This document shows, in pieces, positions 1 through 7,285 of a stretch of 64,000 nucleotides of DNA. The first letter of the stretch is position 1, and each line of letters begins with the position of its first letter. The notes beneath the pieces were generated by a model. That model saw nothing but the letters and a program-made list of their open reading frames with translations. It had not been told where the DNA came from and did no database searches. Origin of the DNA: RGIG4140 sp045638265 (lineage in GTDB: Bacteria; Pseudomonadota; Alphaproteobacteria; CAAHEQ01; UBA3637); the NCBI GenBank assembly GCA_045638265.1, contig JAZUBA010000003.1, forward strand, positions 1-64,000, written 5' to 3'. The position numbers and the translations under genes were made by a program.

Positions 1-478
1 CTCTTGTTAAAACATCTTCATCATTTTGCAACAACCAATCCCCAAAATTTTTCATCAATTCTGGGACTTTTAACGGATTTGGCAAAACAGTTGATGAACC
101 TGAAATACGAACACGAACAGCCCGATAAAAACCAGCATTTACATCATCTATCCCTGTTAAAATGATTTTATGAATACGTAAAACAAAATCTTCATCTATT
201 TTGACCTTATTTTGTACTGCCTCCAAGATAAATTCAAAGGCTTTTGCATGATTAACGGCTTCCAAATAATCATTAATTGGTTTAGAACCCAACGTTATTT
301 TTTCTTCAATAGCAAGTTCCGTTTCTCTGCGTGTTAAAGTGTTGCCTTCAATCGCATTGGATGTATAGGCAAGTTCGGTTTTCAGCCATTTATCCAAAGT
401 CTTTTGATTGTCTTTGTTTTTTAAAAGATTTTGTAATTTTTCTTTATTTTCGGCGATTTTTTGTTTCAATTCTTGCAT
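1..478 (-). CDS. Fic family protein, N-terminal part (runs off the window edge)
   Basis: This is an uninterrupted 159-codon frame starting at the ATG at 478 and open at position 1. The N-terminus is a helical segment followed by LAYTSNAIEGNTLTRRE. That segment matches the inhibitory alpha-helix motif (S/T)xxxE(G/N) of class II Fic proteins (Ser40, Glu44, Gly45), followed by the start of the Fic fold (DEDFVLRIHKIIL). Fic enzymes AMPylate or otherwise modify proteins using the HPFx(D/E)GN(G/K)R loop, which would lie outside the window, so activity cannot be judged. Such single-gene Fic proteins are common on mobile islands and may act as toxins held in check by the inhibitory helix. A promoter with dyad repeats lies directly upstream. 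Confidence 0.85.
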   Translation of the reverse strand, partial: MQELKQKIAENKEKLQNLLKNKDNQKTLDKWLKTELAYTSNAIEGNTLTRRETELAIEEKITLGSKPINDYLEAVNHAKAFEFILEAVQNKVKIDEDFVLRIHKIILTGIDDVNAGFYRAVRVRISGSSTVLPNPLKVPELMKNFGDWLLQNDEDVLTR

Positions 479-493
479 GAAGGCCCCCACTTT

Positions 494-541
494 AAGGTTT
501 TGTTATATATTAACTATAAACCTTATTTTATAAAAAGTCAA
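494..541 (-). promoter_or_regulatory. Promoter of the Fic gene with overlapping inverted repeat
   Basis: On the minus strand TTGACT (536-541) is separated by 17 bp from TATAGT (513-518), a good sigma70 promoter for the Fic gene. An inverted repeat, AAGGTTT (494-500) with AAACCTT (518-524), overlaps the -10 element and start region. A related sequence, AACTATAAA, recurs at 513-520 and about 570-578. The arrangement looks like an operator for a repressor. Confidence 0.6.
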
Positions 542-580
542 GTAAAAACTTTAACCTTTTATTATAATTAAACTATAAAG

Positions 581-904
581 TTAATATTCTTCAGCGGTCA
601 TAATGGTAAGCACGCGATTTGTAATGATTGGATCAGCAGGATCATCAGACATTCTGTCATAAGTTTTATTGTAATAGTCAATTTTAAACATAATACTTTC
701 GTCATTATGCGTAAATCGGCCAAAATCATGCTCACCATATGGGTCGTTTGCTTTAGTAAATTCATTAAATAAGCGAACTTTTTGCAATATTTCAGCTTGG
801 ACTTCTGCTGATTTGGCTCTAGTACCGGTTGTTAACATAACTTGTCCACCAATAAACGTTTTACGCAATATATCATTTAACTGCCTGATTTTATCTGTAT
901 TCAT
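581..904 (-). CDS. DUF3768 family protein
   Basis: This 107-residue cytoplasmic protein has the DUF3768 signature almost throughout: NDILRKTFIGGQVMLT near the N-terminus, then NDPYGEHDFGRF, FKIDYYNKTY, DPADP and RVLTIMTAEEY at the C-terminus. Function is unknown. The family is typical of alphaproteobacterial plasmids and integrated elements. The gene is 12 bp downstream of the 91-residue gene with an AGGTG ribosome-binding site, so it is probably the last gene of a three-gene operon (1344 to 581). Family assignment is firm; no biochemical role can be given. Confidence 0.85.
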   Translation of the reverse strand: MNTDKIRQLNDILRKTFIGGQVMLTTGTRAKSAEVQAEILQKVRLFNEFTKANDPYGEHDFGRFTHNDESIMFKIDYYNKTYDRMSDDPADPIITNRVLTIMTAEEY

Positions 905-916
905 TAAAGCACCTAT

Positions 917-1192
917 TTATATACTTTGAGCCAATGCGAACTTTGCAAATTGTTTTAAGGCATTGATATATGATTCATGGCTGCGTCTACCAATAGTCCA
1001 TTTTTTACCATAATAACCATATTGTTCTAAAATTGTATTGATGTTTTCAGCCAATTGTTTGATGGTGCAATTTTCTTTTTCACATACTTTGGCAACTCTC
1101 CAAGCATAGTCAATGGCCGTTGACGGATTACCAGAAATTGAAAATTCTTTATATCCTTTTTGAACTAAGTAAGCTTGAAATTGATTTAACAT
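917..1192 (-). CDS. Small protein resembling a tyrosine-integrase core-binding (SAM-like) domain
   Basis: This 91-residue protein starts at the ATG at 1192, preceded by AAGGAG seven bases upstream. An in-frame ATG at 1213 overlaps the previous gene's stop. The pattern FQAYLVQKGYKEFSISGNPSTAIDY followed by helical segments ending in SYINALKQFAKFA resembles the four-helix N-terminal DNA-binding domain of phage integrases. No catalytic domain follows. It could be an excisionase-like or regulatory DNA-binding protein, or a remnant of an integrase. It sits between a 43-residue gene and the DUF3768 gene in one operon. Function is inferred from shape only. Confidence 0.6.
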   Translation of the reverse strand: MLNQFQAYLVQKGYKEFSISGNPSTAIDYAWRVAKVCEKENCTIKQLAENINTILEQYGYYGKKWTIGRRSHESYINALKQFAKFALAQSI

Positions 1193-1212
1193 AAACGTTT
1201 CTCCTTCCATCA

Positions 1213-1344
1213 TTATTGTAAAACGACATCATAAAGGCCACAACCAAGGCTTTTTTCCAATTCTTTGATAGCATCAAGAGCTTCTCTCATGCTCTTATAT
1301 GGAGTGGGCAAGATATTTCGATTTAATTCAATATACCAAAACAT
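1213..1344 (-). CDS. Small hypothetical protein (43 aa)
   Basis: This short gene begins MFWYIELNRNILPTPYKSM and ends in GLYDVVLQ. Its ATG is preceded by GAAAGGA at good spacing, and its stop overlaps the next in-frame ATG (TAATG), which suggests translational coupling. The middle (SMREALDAIKELEKSLG) is an amphipathic helix. I recognise no family. The coding case rests on the ribosome-binding site, the coupling and a sensible amino acid composition. Confidence 0.6.
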   Translation of the reverse strand: MFWYIELNRNILPTPYKSMREALDAIKELEKSLGCGLYDVVLQ

Positions 1345-1460
1345 AATAAAATCCTTTCTTTTTCGTATGTTATAGGAATATTATATCGCGTTTTTAGCCA
1401 TTCGCGAGCCCCCAAAATGCAAAAAAATTAAAAAAAATACATTTTTTTGCCAATTAATAT

Positions 1461-1490
1461 AAAAAAAGCCCCGTTTTTCAATGAGGCTCT
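1461..1490 (-). terminator. Rho-independent terminator
   Basis: On the minus strand AGCCTC and GGGGCT pair around a ten-base loop and are followed by seven T residues. It lies 17 bp beyond the stop of the DUF2188 gene and ends that transcript. Confidence 0.8.
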
Positions 1491-1506
1491 AAATTTATTA
1501 AACAAA

Positions 1507-1740
1507 TTATCCTTTTGGTGGATATGGATCTTTTCCATAACTATTTTTTTCTCGGATAAGATTATTATCACGGCGATGGATTACGTGTTCTAACCCTTGA
1601 TTACATGCGATATTCCGACCTGAAATTATTGCTTCAAGTTGTGTTTTAAATCCACTGCTTGAAACTCGTGTAGATCCATCTTTTTTGTTATACCAAGTCT
1701 CTGAATTTTTATTAAACATAGTGTGAATTTGCTTAATCAT
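1507..1740 (-). CDS. DUF2188 family protein
   Basis: This 77-residue protein is read from the ATG at 1740, which has AAAGG seven bases upstream; the ATG 15 bases further upstream lacks one. The C-terminus HVIHRRDNNLIREKNSYG followed by KDPYPPKG is the hallmark of DUF2188, with the preceding GFKTQLEAIISGRNIACNQG segment matching its helix. The family is small, cytoplasmic and of unknown function, and is widespread on mobile DNA. It is followed by a terminator and preceded by the 42-residue gene and a hairpin. Confidence 0.85.
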   Translation of the reverse strand: MIKQIHTMFNKNSETWYNKKDGSTRVSSSGFKTQLEAIISGRNIACNQGLEHVIHRRDNNLIREKNSYGKDPYPPKG

Positions 1741-1775
1741 AATATAACCTTTCAATATTAAAATAAAGGAGTATC

Positions 1776-1797
1776 AAGTGGGGATTTCTCCCCACTT
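1776..1797 (+). terminator. Perfect 9-bp hairpin with plus-strand T tract
   Basis: AAGTGGGGA and TCCCCACTT form a perfect stem around TTTC. Including the stem's own TT, the T run downstream is seven bases long on the plus strand and only two on the minus strand. No plus-strand gene is seen just upstream, so it may instead be an mRNA-processing or attenuator hairpin between two minus-strand genes. Confidence 0.5.
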
Positions 1798-1799
1798 TT

Positions 1800-1928
1800 T
1801 TATTTCCTACGAATATAAAAATGGAATAATTTCCCATTTTTTGGATAAATTTTACGACCGTTTTTATAAATATAACGGCAGAAAATTTCCACATATTCTT
1901 CAGAAGTTTTATTGATGAATAACTCCAT
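1800..1928 (-). CDS. Small hypothetical protein (42 aa)
   Basis: The frame starts MELFINKTSEEYVEIFCRY and ends in KNGKLFHFYIRRK. It has GGAG seven bases before the ATG and a basic, beta-rich composition (KNGRKIYPKNGK). A longer overlapping frame on the same strand (1996 to 1733) has weaker initiation and poorer composition, so I prefer this one. Family unknown. The hairpin at 1776-1797 directly follows the stop codon. Confidence 0.55.
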   Translation of the reverse strand: MELFINKTSEEYVEIFCRYIYKNGRKIYPKNGKLFHFYIRRK

Positions 1929-1989
1929 CTTTCTACTCCGTCAATATATTTTATCAACAGCTCCTTTTTGACCTCATGCCAAAAAGTTG

Positions 1990-2018
1990 TTGACAAGACG
2001 AAGATGAAGTGCTATATT
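1990..2018 (+). promoter_or_regulatory. Strong sigma70 promoter of a small RNA gene
   Basis: TTGACA (1990-1995), a 17-bp spacer and TATATT (2013-2018) form a near-consensus promoter on the plus strand, although every protein gene within 5 kb on either side is on the minus strand. Transcription should begin near 2025. Confidence 0.75.
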
Positions 2019-2054
2019 ACGCATACAACGGAAGGTGATAAGCACTTCATCTTC
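2000..2054. repeat. Perfect 14-bp inverted repeat centred on the transcription start
   Basis: GAAGATGAAGTGCT (2000-2013) and its exact reverse complement (2041-2054) are separated by 27 bp. The centre of symmetry (2027) almost coincides with the predicted start of the small RNA. One arm lies in the promoter spacer and reaches the first base of the -10; the other lies inside the transcript. This suits a dimeric repressor or recombinase site. Confidence 0.75.
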
Positions 2055-2093
2055 AAGGGGAGTTAAATACGCCAATATTTAATTCCCTTTTTC
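2025..2093 (+). ncRNA. Candidate small non-coding RNA (about 69 nt)
   Basis: The unit has a consensus promoter at 1990-2018 and a strong Rho-independent terminator. GGGAGTTAAATA (2058-2069) pairs with TATTTAATTCCC (2076-2087) through 12 base pairs including one G-T, around a six-base loop, and is followed by TTTTT. No start codon with a properly spaced ribosome-binding site lies between. The 5' half contains the second arm of the 14-bp dyad. I recognise no known RNA family. It could be an antisense or base-pairing regulator of the island; function is unknown. Confidence 0.6.
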
Positions 2094-2141
2094 TTTGTTT
2101 AGCACAGTATTAAATACTTGTCAAGTTCTTTTAAAAGTTAT

Positions 2142-2468
2142 TTAATCTGTTTCAACATCTTTTTTACGCCCTACTTCATAAACTCCTTTTCTATTCTCTG
2201 TTTTTTGTATTAACCCACGACGCATAATTTTATAAATTGACTTGGTAATGTCTTCACGCGTTTTATCTGCGACACCATAGCGTCGATAAAGCGCCACTAA
2301 AATCTCAGAAAGAGTTGCTTGCCCTTCCAAATCTTCGTTCAAAACATTGAATATTTGATCTTCGATTCCTTCTAAGTTGCCTTCTCTGATTTGAGATCGC
2401 AAAAATTCAGGCAATTCAGCAATGTTGCCAAGTCTTTTTCCCAAGTTTTCAATATGTTTTTCAGTCAT
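2142..2468 (-). CDS. Winged-helix-like regulatory protein
   Basis: This 108-residue protein has a very strong AAAGGAGGT ribosome-binding site before its ATG. Residues about 38-105 read as helix, helix-turn-helix and wing (IFNVLNEDLEGQATLSEIL, then TREDITKSIYKIMRRGLIQ, then KGVYEVGRKK). This is the pattern of small winged-helix DNA-binding proteins that recognise a processed or modified locus. It is encoded just downstream of the restriction-modification operon with a separate leader, and converges on the small RNA gene. It may regulate either. The fold is inferred by eye; no named family is claimed. Confidence 0.6.
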   Translation of the reverse strand: MTEKHIENLGKRLGNIAELPEFLRSQIREGNLEGIEDQIFNVLNEDLEGQATLSEILVALYRRYGVADKTREDITKSIYKIMRRGLIQKTENRKGVYEVGRKKDVETD

Positions 2469-2590
2469 CGTAAACCTCCTTTATGGATATTTTAAACATA
2501 TCTCAAAAGTTTTTAAAAGTCAATGATTTTTTTATTCTACTTTAAAAAAGTTTCAAGTTTACTTTGAATAACTTTTCGTTTTTACTCGCT

Positions 2591-5110
2591 CTACATCGCA
2601 ACAATATAGTCATCTGGTGAAAGTGTTGTATCCCAAAGTCCGACATTTTCACCTTGATGTTTATTGATGCCTGTGTATTCAAGACTGGCATCTTCATATC
2701 GCTTAAACTTATAAACTGCATCATTCATTAATGCACCATTGAAGACGCCAAGACTGACTAACAGTTCAAAATCTTTGACTTCAAGCCCAGTCACCTTTTT
2801 AAATAAAGCAGGTTCCAACTGGGTAATAACATCTTTTAAAGTGCGTTCACGGTGATCAGTTAAATACATAAAAATTGGTACACGTGTGGCAAATTTAATC
2901 AATTTTTCTTGTATTTGCTTTCGCATGGATTTGTATTCTTTTTCTTCTTGCGTCAGTTCTTTCTTCTCTTTTTCTGTCAATGGCTTTTCAACTGATTTCT
3001 TTTTTAAGTCATTAACTGCATTTGATTTGTTTATAACAGTCTGTATATCTTTGTTTAAATTTCTGAAGCCTTCAATACTCATCAATGCAGCCAAAGCTTC
3101 TTTATTATTCATTAATCGTTCCAAGGTGAGATTATCAACATTAACCAATAAGGCGCTTTCCCAACGACGAGCCAATAAAGTCGCTGTTGTTCCACTCATT
3201 GCCATATCCAAAATACCAGCAGCATCAATTTGGCGCATTGAACTGCCATCATAAGCCAAAACAGGTAAAAACTGAATAAATTCTTCTACTTTTCGTTCAG
3301 GATTTGTATTTTCATCAATATTTAAACGACAACTGTAATCCGCAATTTGCCTTAATGCTCTATCCGGAGCAAAATCAAAGACATAACATTCTTCTTTCAT
3401 AATTTCGCTCATATTGGGATTTAAATTGTCTGGATTATGAATCACCCAAGGAGTTTGAACACGAAAAGCGGCTTGAAAATATGTTTCCGGACTGGATGAA
3501 TTTCGGAGCATAAAAATACCACTCCAAGGCTTAACGGATACACCAGTGGTTAATTTTCCACAAGAAAGAGTGATTGTTTTGCTTTCCAAAGGATTATCCA
3601 TTGCTTTATAAACAGGATTTAATGCATCTACACCAATTCCTGCTGATGTTCCTGCGGCAATAATCACTTTATAATCATGATAAAATGTATTTTGACGCCT
3701 TTTTAACAAATTGGCCATAGCATAACAAGCGGCCACAGAAGGCAAAAACCAAAAAGTATGTGTTAAAATATCTTTTAATCTGCTATCCCCAAATGGCATT
3801 GGTGGTTTTTGTGCTCCCAATTTTAAATTATCAACAGTTGTTTCGGCAAAAGCGCCTCTGATTAAATCAAGCCATTTTTGAACTTCATTTTCATATTTGA
3901 ACTTTGCCTTGTCTTTTTCTCCATCAGCCATAAAAAAGGTGTTCAGGTTAAATTCATCAAATTCGCCTTGTAAAGCAACTTCTTTAATTGTATCAGGCAA
4001 CTGATAAGTCATCATTACCATGCGAGGCAATGCAGCATAAGGGTTGTCTTCACCTTTCCATGAATTTTTTGCCTTTTGTTCATCCGAATATGTCCAATTG
4101 AAAATTTGATCTTCAATAAATTCACCTGAGTTTATGGCTCTAAAAGGTGTGCCAGACAAATACAAATAATGATTTGTTGTTATAGGCATGATATTTTCAT
4201 CAAAATCTTCAATACCAACACCTTGTCCATATTCTTGTTCTTTTTTGCTTTCTGCTTCAAACAATTCTTTAGCACTTTCACGCCAAGAGCCAAAATGATA
4301 CTCATCCAAAACAACACAATCCCAGTTTGTTGCGTGGACCCATTCGTTTTTGGCTTTAATTCCACCTTGCTTATTTGTACCCAAGAAATCCTGAAATGAG
4401 CCAAAACAAACAATTGGTTTATTTAAGTCTAAATGTTCAACGTCTAGCAGACACTCATCTTTCTTTTTGCCCTTATTGCAAATAAATTGCCAACCATCAA
4501 AATCAATGTGTGTTTTTAAATCTTCTTCCCATGCATCTTGAACAGCAGGTTTAAAAGTTAATACCAATACACGTTTCCATCCCATTGCTTTTGCCAATTG
4601 ATATGTGGCAAATGTTTTACCAAAACGCATTTTTGCATTCCAAAGAAAGTGAGGTACCTTATCTGGATTTTCTTTTTTAAAGGCTTTAAAATAATTCAAT
4701 GTTTTTGATACGGCTTGCTTTTGTTCTGGTCGCATATCAAAACTTAAAGAACGCGAAACGCCAACATCATATCCTTTTTTAATTGAAAGAATGGCTGTCA
4801 TTACATCGGAAACAGAACAACGAAACCATTCACCTGATGGATTGGAAAAACCACTTTTTCTTAACATCCGATGGACATCATGATCCGTAAAAGTTGAACC
4901 ATTTTCTTTAATTGCTGGTTCATCCAATACAATGCGATATGGCTTTTCACCAGGACGCTGTGTTGGATATTGTTCTGCCACTCTTTCCTGTGCTGTTTTA
5001 ATTGTATAGCCAATTTTCAACAATCCTTTATACTGCGGATGTGTATCTTCATATGCATAAATGGTTGGATTGGCACTTATTCGTGTAGGAAAAAACTCAG
5101 AACGGGACAT
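2591..5110 (-). CDS. GIY-YIG nuclease fused to SF2 helicase (restriction subunit)
   Basis: This 839-residue protein has two visible parts. Residues 15-100 are a GIY-YIG nuclease of the T5orf172/MUG113 type: IYAY at 17-20, LLKIGYT at 30-36, an arginine at 43, and GEW with a candidate metal-binding Glu at 94. Residues 125-600 are an SF2 ATPase, with the Walker A-like MRFGKTF at 161-167, DEYH at 269-272, LSGTPFRA near 318, and a later FQAAFRVQTPW segment resembling motif VI. The C-terminal 250 residues are helical and charged. It would translocate on DNA and cut unmethylated target. The ATG follows the methylase stop by five bases, placing it third in a 7285-to-2591 operon. No Mrr or PD-(D/E)XK domain is seen. 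Confidence 0.85.
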   Translation of the reverse strand: MSRSEFFPTRISANPTIYAYEDTHPQYKGLLKIGYTIKTAQERVAEQYPTQRPGEKPYRIVLDEPAIKENGSTFTDHDVHRMLRKSGFSNPSGEWFRCSVSDVMTAILSIKKGYDVGVSRSLSFDMRPEQKQAVSKTLNYFKAFKKENPDKVPHFLWNAKMRFGKTFATYQLAKAMGWKRVLVLTFKPAVQDAWEEDLKTHIDFDGWQFICNKGKKKDECLLDVEHLDLNKPIVCFGSFQDFLGTNKQGGIKAKNEWVHATNWDCVVLDEYHFGSWRESAKELFEAESKKEQEYGQGVGIEDFDENIMPITTNHYLYLSGTPFRAINSGEFIEDQIFNWTYSDEQKAKNSWKGEDNPYAALPRMVMMTYQLPDTIKEVALQGEFDEFNLNTFFMADGEKDKAKFKYENEVQKWLDLIRGAFAETTVDNLKLGAQKPPMPFGDSRLKDILTHTFWFLPSVAACYAMANLLKRRQNTFYHDYKVIIAAGTSAGIGVDALNPVYKAMDNPLESKTITLSCGKLTTGVSVKPWSGIFMLRNSSSPETYFQAAFRVQTPWVIHNPDNLNPNMSEIMKEECYVFDFAPDRALRQIADYSCRLNIDENTNPERKVEEFIQFLPVLAYDGSSMRQIDAAGILDMAMSGTTATLLARRWESALLVNVDNLTLERLMNNKEALAALMSIEGFRNLNKDIQTVINKSNAVNDLKKKSVEKPLTEKEKKELTQEEKEYKSMRKQIQEKLIKFATRVPIFMYLTDHRERTLKDVITQLEPALFKKVTGLEVKDFELLVSLGVFNGALMNDAVYKFKRYEDASLEYTGINKHQGENVGLWDTTLSPDDYIVAM

Positions 5111-5115
5111 GTTAT

Positions 5116-6615
5116 TTACTCCATTGGTCTTATCATTGATTCAATAAAGTCAATTTCTTCTTGGGTTAAACCATATTTTTTATAAAGTTTTTCATCAGTC
5201 CAAGGTTCATTAAAATCTTGAATAGGAATAAATGAAAATACTGCTCTGGAAGCATTTTGTGTATTTTTGATGAGTGATAATAGAAAATGACAAAAATTAG
5301 TTTTCAAATATGACAATAAATTATTTGCTTGTTCTTTATTATCATATAATCCCATTATTAAATATGTTTCACTACAACACGAATTGGGTTCAACAACAAA
5401 AGGTTTCATTATATCAGGACTACTTCCTCCACTTCCTGCTCCAAATGCTTTTGGTAATAAAACCTTATATTTTTTTATCCAATCTTTATTCTGTTTAATA
5501 AACGCTGGGTTGATATAAGCAACTACTCCACGAGCATAGTATCTTACGCTGTTGATTTCTGGTGTTTCATCATAATTTTCATAATTCGCTTCAATACCAA
5601 AAGGTTTTCTTGGCGAAACTTGCTTATCCATAGTTTCTTCTTTATGCGATTGAACTTTTTTTAATATGGAAATTGCTTCATTATAACGAATAAAAGTAGA
5701 ACAACCATCTTCTGATAATGGACGACAACTGCTTGAAATTATTTTATTGTTTTTATGAGTATAAACATTACAATTTCCAGCATTATCTCTATCCCATAGG
5801 AAATAACAGACACCACCTTTTATTTCAACAGATGGGAAACATTCACTGGCATCAAAGAAATCGTGAATAACTCTTAAACGATTATCGTGGAGCATCTCAT
5901 CTCTAAACTCATCTAACCCCTTTCCACCAGAATACCATCTGGCAGGAATAATCATTGTTAAATATCGTGGATTTAACTTTTTTGCTTGTTGAACGAAGTA
6001 ATGATAAAGCGGTGTAGCACTTGACCCCATACCACCTCCATCACTCATTTGGTACGGAGGATTCCCAACAATGACATCAAACTTCATTTTCTTTAACTCC
6101 TTTGGATTATGAATAAACTGATAAGCGTGTGTTTCAAGCGATTTATCTCTGTCATATTCGCTTTGGCTGGCACCACAATATTTGCAACGACCGTTTTCCC
6201 ATGTATGCTGAATACGTTTAAACCAAATGTTGCCATCTGTACTATCAAAATCGGTACAAACAGAATATTCTCCATTGGCAAATTTACTGCAATATGTTGA
6301 ACGTCTGGACAACAAAGCCGTCAATTCAGTAATAGCAATACCAAATAATTGTTTTGTATAAATATGATTTAAACGGTCTTGTAAATCAGGAATTTCCTGT
6401 TCCAACCCCTTAATCAAACGTTTTGCAATTTCACGCAAGAATACCCCACTTTTACAGCATGGATCTAAAAATGTTGTTTCTTTATTTTCAAACAATTCTT
6501 GTGGCAACATATCCAACATTTGATTGGCCAATTGTGGTGGGGTAAACACCTCATCATTGGATAAATTGGCTAAACAGGTCAGTACATCGGGATTATAAAG
6601 ATTAGGCTGCATCAT
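5116..6615 (-). CDS. Eco57I-type adenine-N6 DNA methyltransferase
   Basis: This 499-residue protein has the SAM-binding motif I FLDPCCKSGVF (about 49-59) and the catalytic motif IV NPPY (about residue 185, VGNPPYQMSDGGG). It also has the upstream DEVFTPPQLANQML segment typical of Eco57I and type I-like methylases. Between them is a small zinc-binding-like insertion (GRCKYCGAS). The C-terminal half should carry target recognition. It would methylate adenine to protect host DNA from the helicase-nuclease encoded directly downstream. The start overlaps the previous gene by 14 bases. Two adjacent ATGs are possible, the second having better ribosome-binding-site spacing. Confidence 0.88.
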   Translation of the reverse strand: MMQPNLYNPDVLTCLANLSNDEVFTPPQLANQMLDMLPQELFENKETTFLDPCCKSGVFLREIAKRLIKGLEQEIPDLQDRLNHIYTKQLFGIAITELTALLSRRSTYCSKFANGEYSVCTDFDSTDGNIWFKRIQHTWENGRCKYCGASQSEYDRDKSLETHAYQFIHNPKELKKMKFDVIVGNPPYQMSDGGGMGSSATPLYHYFVQQAKKLNPRYLTMIIPARWYSGGKGLDEFRDEMLHDNRLRVIHDFFDASECFPSVEIKGGVCYFLWDRDNAGNCNVYTHKNNKIISSSCRPLSEDGCSTFIRYNEAISILKKVQSHKEETMDKQVSPRKPFGIEANYENYDETPEINSVRYYARGVVAYINPAFIKQNKDWIKKYKVLLPKAFGAGSGGSSPDIMKPFVVEPNSCCSETYLIMGLYDNKEQANNLLSYLKTNFCHFLLSLIKNTQNASRAVFSFIPIQDFNEPWTDEKLYKKYGLTQEEIDFIESMIRPME

Positions 6616-7285
6616 GAACCTCTCTTTCTGCCTCTGGCAATTTCAAATAATGTGTTAAAGGAAATTCTTTTACGGGTCTTGGCGCCCAAACATCTTCGCC
6701 CTTGTCATTCACATTAAACAAAGGCAACCCCTCAGTTGAACAGTTAATCATTTGGCTAAATGAATAATCGCGTCTTTTCATCATTTTGCCATTAACAGCT
6801 GACCATTCCGAAAAAACGATAGGCTGTTCTGGATTATCAACACGTTTTAACGTTAAGGCATCACCCCAAACAATGTTTTTTTGAAAGATGAATTGTGCAG
6901 AATTTAAACATTCATCCGAACATTCTTGTTTTAAAGCGGCTTTATATTCCGATTTAAAAATTGACAGCATTTCATTTTGACAATCGGCAACATTGTCTTC
7001 CAAAATATCAATCCCATAAATGCTACTGATTGCTAAAATAGCATAGCGTTCATATTCCAATGGACTTTTGGCATACCTGTTTTTAACAACAGCTAATTTG
7101 CAACGTAAAACTTCAGCCAAAAAAGCTCCTTTTCCGCAAGCTGGCTCTAAAAAACGGCTTTCAATACGCTCTGTCTCTTGTTTTACAAGGTCTAACATCG
7201 CATTTACTTCACGTGGATTTGTAAAAACTTCTCCGTGATCTGCAACCCTTTTTTTTGACACAATTTGGTCTGATACTCTATTCAT
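6602..7285 (-). CDS. Methyltransferase-like protein lacking the catalytic NPPY motif
   Basis: This 227-residue protein resembles the N-terminal half of the methylase encoded downstream. DHGEVFTNPREVNAML parallels DEVFTPPQLANQML, and FLEPACGKGAF (46-56) is a canonical SAM-binding motif I. No NPPY or DPPY is present, and no target-recognition domain follows. The C-terminus (GEDVWAPRPVKEFPLTHYLKLPEAE) is distinct. It may be an inactive partner subunit that completes the methylase, or a truncated paralogue. It is the first gene of the restriction-modification operon, and its start codon sits at the base of a perfect hairpin. Confidence 0.75.
   Translation of the reverse strand: MNRVSDQIVSKKRVADHGEVFTNPREVNAMLDLVKQETERIESRFLEPACGKGAFLAEVLRCKLAVVKNRYAKSPLEYERYAILAISSIYGIDILEDNVADCQNEMLSIFKSEYKAALKQECSDECLNSAQFIFQKNIVWGDALTLKRVDNPEQPIVFSEWSAVNGKMMKRRDYSFSQMINCSTEGLPLFNVNDKGEDVWAPRPVKEFPLTHYLKLPEAEREVHDAA

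Noticed and set aside
1733..1996. 87-codon minus-strand frame overlapping the 42-residue gene
   Set aside because: No proper ribosome-binding site, poor composition, and a better-initiated shorter frame covers the same DNA.
2040..2082. GTG-initiated leader peptide inside the small RNA
   Set aside because: The purine-rich stretch abuts the GTG with no spacing, so initiation is unlikely.
2058..2087. CRISPR-like or repeat array
   Set aside because: Only one hairpin is present; no spaced direct repeats were found anywhere in the window.
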